A program made the position numbers and the translations under genes. A stretch of DNA of 64,000 bases from Cristatella mucedo. Lineage: Eukaryota > Bryozoa > Phylactolaemata > Cristatellidae. Below are positions 55,700 to 64,000 of this stretch, one piece after another. How positions within the stretch are numbered: the first letter of the stretch is position 1; every line of letters begins with the position of its first letter. Location: assembly GCA_009760855.2 (NCBI GenBank), contig WPIO01000005.1, positions 9,637,501 through 9,701,500 on the forward strand, in the 5' to 3' direction. The notes below the pieces were generated by a model that was given only the letters and a program-made list of their open reading frames with translations, was not told the origin of the DNA and did no database searches.

Positions 55700-57190
55700 T
55701 CTAGCTGCAGCTGCATCTACGTAGATTCCTGACTAAAGACTAGATTAAGAGAACTTGGGCGAATCCCACCCAGTCTTCATTCTACAGCTATTATCAAAGA
55801 CTCTGGAATCAGTTGCCATTGATCAGCTGAACTCTCATGTTGAAACTTCAAACCAAGCTAGTAATTTCTAGTCTAGCTGTAGAGCTAAAACCTCCGTAAA
55901 GTCAGCATTGAAAAGGTGTATAACGACCTACGTAGAAATGCAGACTTAGGCAGATTCTATCTACTTTCTTCTCAATCTTTCAGCAGATTTTATTACTATC
56001 GATCACCAAGTTTCTCTCCAGCGCCTTTTATATCGCCTGGGTATCACTGGCACTGCACTGCAACGGTTCAGGTCTAATCTCAGTAGAAGACGCCAGAGCA
56101 TTGATGGTGACTGACCAAGATCATCTGAGGAATATCTGAAATAAGGTGTACCTCAAAAATCTGTGTTCGGTCCGGTATTTTCCACAGTTTATACTCTCAC
56201 TCTTGCCAATGTGATTACCAGGCATAATATAGGCATTAACTTCTAAGCAGATGACAGTTAGTTGTACCTTTGCTTTGATCCATTCCAGCCCTCTAGTAGG
56301 TCGAATCTGCTCAACTCCCGTGCCGCATTTATTACTGACATCCGCACATAGATGGCAGCAAACTTTCTTAAATTTAATGAAAATACAAATAACTTACTTG
56401 TTATGGGAAGACAAAAATGCTACAATTGGCTGTGCCAATATATTTCCTATTGCATCTGCATGAAATCTAATGATCCTATTCTAAAGTGACCTTTCATTAG
56501 ACAATCACATAAGCTCCTCAGTCAAGTTTGTCTACTTTTAGCTACTTAAAATTGCTAAAATTCGGGCTTGTTTAGACAGGGATGCCATGTCTAAATTGGT
56601 CTTTGCGTTTGTGACATCCCGTCTCGACTTCTGTAACTCACTGCTTACTGGTTTACCGGCCTGTGCAATCAGGCGCTTACAGCTCGTGCAAAACTCTGAA
56701 GCCAGGCTTGTCTGTCGTGAGCGTCGCAGTTGCCACATCACACTACTTCTCGCCGACCTGCACTAGCTATCAGTAAAGCAGTGCATAAACTTCATGGTTT
56801 TGACATTCACTTTTAGCTCCCTTCGTTCTTTGGCTCCACCTATCAGATCTAGTCTTCCATCGGGCTACACATTGAACCACCCGCTTTTCTGAATCAAATC
56901 GTTTATCTGCCCCTCATACGAGCCTCATAATCTTCGGAGATCGTGCCTTTAGTTCGTGTGCTGCCAAAGCCTGAACCTCACTTCCGACTGACGTCACGAC
57001 GTTCCCTGACTTTAAATTTAAAAAAGAAGCTTAACAGGTATCAATTAATCATAGTATTTAGTTGATCCACGTGATTGGTCCTTGTATTCTTATGCGCGCT
57101 GACACTGTTACATCATATGTTAAAGACCTAGAAAGAGATTAATTGATCTAAGGGCGCTATACAGAGGTATTATTAATAATATTATTATAA
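55700..57190 (+). mobile_element. LINE family A, reverse transcriptase to 3' tail (degraded long copy)
   Basis: Broken frames include LSADFITIDHQVSLQRLLYR, GVFGPVF-like wording, QLYLCFDPFQPSSRSN, a second domain with [40 protein letters not shown], and the 3' UTR ending AAAGACCTAGAAAGAGATTA and ATTATTAATAATATTATT. It parallels 48530-49890 but carries more stops. Confidence 0.82.
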
Positions 57191-57595
57191 CTAATATCAG
57201 TACTTATCAGAGGTCCCATCGCACAGAACGCAAGGAGGCGATACAAATCCATTAATTGAGGCTGGTACTAGTGTGACAGCAACTTATTTAAAAAAAAAGA
57301 GGTTGGTAAAGTTTTACAATTGGATGTGGTTAATTAGGTTTTTTACTTATTATTTGGAAGCCACGGTAATTCGAAATTATTTTACGTTCATTGTCAAAAC
57401 AGCCTCTCTTCTCATATGCCCAAATGCCTGTATATAGAGGCATATATGCATCAATGTATATATATATACACATATATATATATATATGTGCATCAATATA
57501 CATATATATAAATTATGTATTTCTACTCAATTTTTTATTTGGACCTAAGCAGATGCAAAAAGGCGCTTTGAGCTCGAGCTGTTCCTTTTAACGGT
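57191..57595. other. Intergenic with a short TA-rich tract
   Basis: TATATATA/CATATATATA units lie at 57440-57510. Nothing else is recognised. Confidence 0.5.
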
Positions 57596-58015
57596 GGAGT
57601 TTCTATGGGTCCTCTGATTCAAGAGCTCTTCAAAGATGACCGGTTCAACAACTTGCTGCAGGGTAATGCGAAACACTTGTGAACCCTAGTGTTACAAAAT
57701 TTCTCGAAAATGATAGGGCAGAAAACTAAAAGAAACTAACAGAAGACATGCTGATGCAGTATCAGAAACTTGCCTGAAATATGTCTTTAAAGAGGGATTT
57801 CCTTCATTCCCATTTGGATTTCTACCCTGACAACTGCGGTATGGTTAGTGATGAACATGACCGGCGTTTTTCTAAAGACATCATAACAATGGAACAAAGA
57901 AACCAGGAAAGATGGTCCACTACACTGCTGGCCGACTACTACTGGTCATTCCCCAGTGATAGTCACGAACTCATGTAGAAGAAACAGGCGAATAAATCCA
58001 AGAAGCAGTCTATGA
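57596..58015 (+). pseudogene. Broken copy of a repeated uncharacterised animal protein family
   Basis: Pieces in shifting frames read MGPLIQELFKDDRFNNLLQG, later NFSKMI-type wording, then a clear 65-codon frame: MSLKRDFLHSHLDFYPDNCG, MVSDEHDRRFSKDIITMEQR and LLADYYWSF. From memory, this wording (SLK-HFLHSHLDFFPEN-G-VSDEHGERFHQDI-TMEKRYQG) recurs in many multi-copy, transposon-like genes of arthropods and other invertebrates; its function is not known to me. A stop after HELM and frame changes upstream mark this copy as dead. The family assignment rests on recall, not on a search. Confidence 0.6.
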
Positions 58016-58639
58016 TTTAATTTTGTACAGGTACTAACCTTAGGCTTATTACTATCGCAGTGTGTTTCGTGGCTTAAGCACTACTTTATTGCCGATTAAA
58101 ATAGTGGAGCCATACTTTGCAGTTTGATTGTCATATATGTGTTGAGTACATTAAAATTTATAAGAAATGACTAATTTTATTTCAGTAACACGATTTTTGT
58201 CGGTTAGACACAATTGTTGACCAGCCTGTTCAGCCAGTCGTGCATTATTCGCGAACATTATGAGAAGACGGTGAGCAAAACATCCGAGGTCCCCCCCCCC
58301 CCGCGGCTCCGCGATCATTTCCACAGGATCACAGAGCGCACTGTCGCGGGAGCGGCAGGGGCGTCGGGCAGCGGGGAAGACGAGAGTGCGACGTGCGGCA
58401 AAATGATGCGCGCGCTCGCTCTGGCGGCGAGTGCGCGCTATTCCGACCGCGGCTAGAGCAATTGGCGAGGATAACGATGCGCAGAGCAGCTGGAGCGTCT
58501 AGCAAGCGAGGCTAGGATTCAAGTGCAAATGACCCTGGACGACTTCATTTGCTTCGGGCAATCGGTCGGCTTTCGGCGGAATGAATCGGCTTTGATTTCG
58601 AGCCCTCCGCCGCAGTTAGCGGCGCTGTTAGGAGTCGAT
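58016..58639. other. Intergenic, nothing recognised
   Basis: A poly-C run lies near 58292-58303, followed by GC-rich sequence. No gene is supported. Confidence 0.45.
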
Positions 58640-58790
58640 ATATGAATCATTTGTATAGCGCCCCAAGAGAACCTAATCTCTCTTCAGGCGCTTCGCATAT
58701 GCCTCAGGGCTCGAGCTCGCGACCTCAGCCAGACCTCGGTCCCCGGGGTGAGCACCTCAACCACTGGTGGCCAAACCAGTCAAGCGGCTT
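58640..58790 (-). mobile_element. tRNA-derived SINE, family A
   Basis: The minus strand reads GACTGGTTTGGCCACCAGTG, GTTGAGGTGCTCACCC, GGTCGCGAGCTCGAGCCCTG, AAGCGCCTGAAGAGAGATTA and GGTTCTCTTGGGGCGCTATA. It carries a duplicated GACCTCGG-like spacer between the boxes. Confidence 0.88.
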
Positions 58791-58899
58791 AGCGTCTATG
58801 CGGGATGTCTAGAAAGTGACTTGGCGCTCTTTGGGCTCTGTGCAAGCGTTCTCCCAATTATTTTTATTACAATTATTATCGAGTAGAACTTCCTGCGGC

Positions 58900-59339
58900 G
58901 GCTAGGAGAAATGGCCTCGTGCTGATTGAGGATCGGCAGCTCTCGCGAAAGGCCGCCTCCTCCGCTGCTAGACCGTTCACGTGCAGCTCGCCGCACGCGG
59001 CGTCGCGCCGCCGCTCGCCAGTCGCTCGCGAAAGCTTACGGGGCGCCGCGCGGCGTGGGCGCACGCGATTGCCAAACGTAACGCTACACCATGCGAAGAC
59101 GGCGACGAGCTTGAGCGATGCGCGTAAACATTGAGCGGCGGTCTCCATCTGCGCCAGACGTTTCGGCGGCGGCGGCGGCCGAGGCGGTTGCGGTGGAATC
59201 GATTAGGCGCCGATCGCGGCGGCCGCCGCCGCCGCGCTCTGTAGGAGCGTATAAATTCTGTTCGCTCAGCCCCGCTGTTGCCATTAAACAGCTTCGCGCC
59301 GTGCTGCGCCGCCGCGATCCGAGACGCTCCGCCGTCGCC
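58900..59339 (+). promoter_or_regulatory. CpG-rich promoter with TATA box, second gene
   Basis: This is a CpG-rich stretch with TATAAA at 59250-59255 (context GCGTATAAATT). An initiator-like CCATTA lies at 59281-59286, about 30 nt downstream, and the ATG of the signal-peptide exon follows at 59340. The arrangement is a textbook core promoter for a plus-strand gene. It is inferred from spacing only. Confidence 0.5.
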
Positions 59340-59394
59340 ATGGTGCCGCTGCGGCTCGTCCTTCCCTTGGTGTTCGTTGCCGTGCTGGTGGCAG
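59340..59394 (+). CDS. Likely first coding exon (signal peptide) of an unidentified secreted or membrane protein
   Basis: The ATG has a strong Kozak context (GTCGCCATGG). The exon reads MVPLRLVLPLVFVAVLVA plus one base, a classic signal peptide, and ends at the donor GCAG|GTAGGC in phase 1, the usual phase for signal-peptide exons. The frame would otherwise continue to a stop after about 20 further codons. No matching downstream exon was found up to 64000, so the product is unknown. The upstream in-frame extension (from 59118) is low-complexity and probably not translated. Confidence 0.5.
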
Positions 59395-59551
59395 GTAGGC
59401 TGAGCGCTGAGCTGCCTCTCTGCGAAAGCGCCTTGAATTTTCCACTAGAGTTGTGAGTTTAGAGCCGCGGCGACTTCATCGACGGCGTCGCCTGACGACG
59501 TAGCTGCTGCTGCTGCTGGAGCATGAGCGAAAGCAGCCGATCGAGCACAGT

Positions 59552-59582
59552 GCACGTCCGTTCTGAAAAAGAACGGACGTGC
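59552..59582. repeat. Perfect inverted repeat, 13-bp arms, GAAAA loop
   Basis: GCACGTCCGTTCT at 59552-59564 pairs exactly with AGAACGGACGTGC at 59570-59582. It lies in the presumed first intron of the second gene. Confidence 0.9.
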
Positions 59583-59736
59583 TTGGCGAGAATAACTTTC
59601 ACCGCGACAATGATTCGGCGTGGCGAAATCCTATGAAACTACCGGAGTAGGTGGGCGTGCGTGTATGCGAACTGGCAGCAGCGAACAGATATGCTTGGCG
59701 TGGACCGCTAGAGCTTAGCCGACACGCGCGTGCGTT

Positions 59737-59738
<2 letters not shown>

Positions 59739-59800
<62 letters not shown>

Positions 59801-59842
59801 GAGCGAGAGTGAGAGAGAGAGCGAGTGTGAGAGAGAGAGAGC

Positions 59843-59874
<32 letters not shown>

Positions 59875-59929
59875 GAGAGAGTGAGAGCGAGAGAGAGAGG
59901 AGATAGTGAGAGAAATAGAGCGAGAGAGT

Positions 59930-59963
<34 letters not shown>

Positions 59964-60058
59964 GAAGAGAGAGAGCGAGAGAGAGTGAGAGAGAGAGAGC
60001 GAGAGAGAGGAGAGAGTGAGAGAGGGGGGAATGAGAGAGGGGAATGAGAGAGGGTAAT

Positions 60059-60115
<57 letters not shown>
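59739..60115 (+). repeat. (GA)n-rich compound microsatellite
   Basis: About 375 bp of GA with interspersed GAGCGA, GAGTGA, GAAAGA and a GGGGGGAATGAGAGA block near 60025-60060. Confidence 0.96.
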
Positions 60116-61984
60116 TTTGGGATGTAATAAACTAATTAATTAGCTCCTCTCAACGATCCCCGTTCCCTAGCCTGTCTGCGACTGCAATGACGTCGGCCGC
60201 ATTCCACGACAGGCGCCAGCCGCGGTTTGCGGTCTCCAACATTCGGCTGCGAAGGCGGCACGTCGAATAGTGGCGGATAAGGACTTTCCGACAGCTCAGC
60301 TTTTGAGCCAATACGCCGTCGTTTGTTCACAAAAGCAGCGAACTTTTGGCTGCTTGCATAGCGACCATAACCGGACGGTGGGAAGTAAGCTGGCTCTGTG
60401 CCAAACGGCGACGTAGCGGCGCCGAACTAGCGGCTACGGGCATTGTATTCACAGCCCGAAAGTTCGCTCGATCTATAAATAGACGACGTCTTATTGGTTC
60501 AGCTTTTGGGTGTGCAGCGTGCAAGCTGTTTTGCGCTCGCAACGGCAAACGCTTCGCGCAGTTTCTCGCAGTTTGTCGAGCGACGGCGAATCGCTTGAGC
60601 GGCGAAGCGCTCAGGCGATAGCATCCCGCGACCCAATTCCATCGTCTCTTCTCGCGCCCTTTGGTCCAGGGCTGGTGCATCCATTAAACGGCTCGATTAC
60701 CTTAGCGTGCCGCATCCTCCGCACACCGTGCAGCAGCAGCAGCAGCGGCGGGCTGGCTGCATGCAGCAATGATTAAGGCGCGACTCGGGCAATCCTCTAC
60801 GACGCATGCGCGATGCATTGCCGTAGGCGGACGTTGCGTGGGCAGAGAGCGGTACCGCGCACCGCCGCCTCCGGTAGCGAAACCGCGAAACTACAAAGCG
60901 CGTATGCAAGAGCCCGTGCCGAGTTTTGGTGTGAACTTGGGGAGCGTGACGAGAGCTAACTTCGAAATCCAACTCGTAAAACACCTATAGAATAACTAAT
61001 TATTTATTAAATAGTGTAAAGTAATAATTTAATAAAGTAGTAATATAAAATAATAATAATACATAATTTATTGTTTTACGGTTCCTTTAGGTGTGTAGCA
61101 GTGGAAACACTTCGGAAGAGCTCGAAAGCTCCGTACTAAAGGCGGAGGTCTCTTTAACAGATAGATATTGAAAAGTTGTCACTCACATTTTGATGACCTG
61201 AAACTTCGCACTGAAGGCGCCAACATTGCCCGCCCCCATTAGCCCTGCTTAGGAACAATAACCTTTGATTGGCTATACAGATTCGACGGTCCCTTTAGAA
61301 AAGGACATCATCCCCAGCGGTAACCAACCTCGCGCTCGGCATTCGCAGCCAGCGTATAGCGTATAGAGTAGTGCCTGCCGGTACTAGCAGCATTACTAGA
61401 TCCATCTAGAGGTACAACGGCTATTGCCCCTTCTGGATCGCCGACTCCACGCGCAGATCGAGGTTCTTATAATTGTAATTTTTAGCCAGCTGATTAGTTG
61501 TGGTCGGCAGCAAACAACTCTTCTCACGGGAGCCAAGCCAAGACTGGCGCCAAACCCTCGGGAGCAGCTGTTTGCCTTTGCAATTCCTTGTCGTTGAGAG
61601 AAGTTCCTGTTACTTGGGCTATCGTTCGGCCAACGACGCAGCAGGACACAAGGGCAGCAGAACGCTGACGCCCTCTGATCCTCTGATAGAGATTTTCAGG
61701 AGGCTGTCAGAGACAGCGGCACCCCACAATGCCGCCTGCTCTCAATAATTATGCAGAACTCAGCAGATGCTAGGAGCCGTCGACCTTCCAACCCAAGGCT
61801 TCAACTCAGCGCCAGGCGCTGAAGAGGAATCACTCAAAAATGGCATCCTGAGCCTCTTCTGATTCCTGGCCGCCCCCTTGCGGCGGTTGAACACTGTGCT
61901 ACGCGTCCAGGCTGCGGGGCTGGGCTGGCCTCTGTGGCACGCCCGACACAATAACGGCAAACTAATTTCAAAAGCTTTTTGGAA
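60116..61984. other. No gene recognised (possible intron of the second gene)
   Basis: It includes a consensus TATA (CTATAAATAGAC near 60474) followed by an ATTGGTT CCAAT-like motif, a (CAG)n run near 60730, and an AT-rich patch at 60985-61080. Open frames on both strands at 60327-60990 and 61500-61960 carry no domain I know. Confidence 0.4.
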
Positions 61985-62395
61985 GCTAACTATTTAACTA
62001 TACCTCGTACAAATCTCAAATCCTTTGGAGACCGTGCATTTAGTTCGTATGCTCCCAAAGCCTGGAACTGGCTCCCGTATTCCGTCACGACATCCCCTGA
62101 CTTGACCACATTTAAATAGAAATTAAAAACACACCTATTAATGGCAGCATTTAGTGTATCCCTGTGCCTTTTCATGTATGTGCTGATGCGTGCTGACACT
62201 GCTGCATGCTACCACTAACAGAACTTGCATGTTAATCCTGTGCATGTCACTCCTAACCATGTTACTCATGCTGTTTATGCAGCATGCTACCACTCACCAC
62301 TCGATCGTGTTTCCTTTGCAGCAAATGTAAAGCGCCTAGAAAGAGATTGAGTTCTCTGAGGGCGTTTTTATCAAGTGTATTATTAACCTTTATTA
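61985..62395 (+). mobile_element. LINE family A C-terminal and 3' end
   Basis: It has TTAACTATACCTCGTACAAA, CTCAAATCCTTTGGAGACCG, TGCTCCCAAAGCCTGGAACT, the 3' UTR (TGCTGACACTGCTGCATGCT) and the end AAATGTAAAGCGCCTAGAAA, GATTGAGTTCTCTGAGGGCG. Confidence 0.88.
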
Positions 62396-63729
<1,334 letters not shown>

Positions 63730-63749
63730 CACTTCCGACGTCGGAAGTG
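63730..63749. repeat. 20-bp perfect palindrome with partial repeat
   Basis: CACTTCCGAC is followed directly by its complement GTCGGAAGTG, and GACGTCGGAAGTGGG is repeated once more immediately after. Confidence 0.85.
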
Positions 63750-63754
63750 GGACG

Positions 63755-63880
63755 TCGGAAGTGGGAAGAGGTCGTGGGTTCGAGTCCTGCAGCAGCCGGC
63801 CGTTGTTTATTGCTCGCTGCAAGCTGAGAGGTAGATAGCCGCAAAGACTCTTCTGCCTCCAATTGAATGAGGCATTCGAT
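63755..63880 (+). mobile_element. tRNA-derived SINE, family B
   Basis: GAGGTCGTGGGTTCGAGTCC (B box), GTTTATTGCTCGCTGCAAGC and GATAGCCGCAAAGACTCTTC match the family B body. Confidence 0.65.
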
Positions 63881-64000
63881 CGAGCCGGCCTTCACGTTTA
63901 GTTTGGTGTTTACTAACCGCGAATGAATTGACTGGATTTGCACGTGCTTATTTGACTAGCAACGGTTAGAGCGCGGTTAGTGTCGTCGCTGTCTATAAGC
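63881..64000. other. Window end, nothing recognised
   Basis: No feature is supported in the last 120 bases. Confidence 0.4.

Overview
This is animal nuclear DNA: one recognisable multi-exon gene with spliceosomal introns, set among many decayed retrotransposon copies and long simple repeats. The gene is the 5' part of a Notch receptor on the minus strand. Seven exons were reconstructed by eye, from a signal-peptide exon at 14533-14581 down to an exon ending at 3820. All six introns are GT-AG, all six codon phases close, and the 401 joined codons read as a signal peptide followed by EGF repeats that match Notch EGF1, 2, 3, 5, 6, 7, 8, 9 and 12 in order. The gene runs off the left side of the window; the regions for the other EGF repeats, LNR, transmembrane and ankyrin parts are not present. 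The species cannot be named. The mix of L2/CR1-type LINEs, tRNA-derived SINEs and SPIN-like hAT elements suggests an invertebrate.

Layout. 1-3819: probably Notch intron 7, with no recognisable exon, one 35-bp tandem duplication and a perfect 20-bp hairpin. 3820-14581: Notch exons 7 to 1, with a 15-bp minisatellite in intron 3 and an antisense LINE fragment, a (CA)n tract and a CAGACA-rich tract in intron 2. 13590-15730: CpG-rich Notch promoter and 5' region. 15790-23700: SINEs, LINE tails, (GA)n and (TA)n tracts, and GC-rich patches without a clear gene. 23710-24010: a C-rich GACATTTCCCC-like tract followed by degenerate TTTAGGG repeats. 24790-57190: mostly LINE debris from two families (A with an ATT-rich tail, B with a TTACA-rich tail), including a family A copy that keeps endonuclease and reverse transcriptase remnants (38740-41300) and two SPIN-like hAT elements (26893-27079 and 45580-46077), the second broken by a LINE A insertion and the first partly duplicated by one. 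57596-58015: a broken copy of a repeated uncharacterised animal protein family. 58900-59394: a CpG-rich promoter, TATA box and a likely signal-peptide first exon of a second, unidentified plus-strand gene. The rest is simple repeats and one more LINE A end.

Main points of interest: the Notch copy lacks EGF4, EGF10 and most of EGF11, next to the normal ligand-binding EGF11-12 unit; introns 1 and 3 are stop-free and have lengths divisible by three; the abundant SINE shares its 3' tail with LINE family A; and SPIN-like hAT elements, a family known for horizontal transfer, are present with a perfect 8-bp target duplication.
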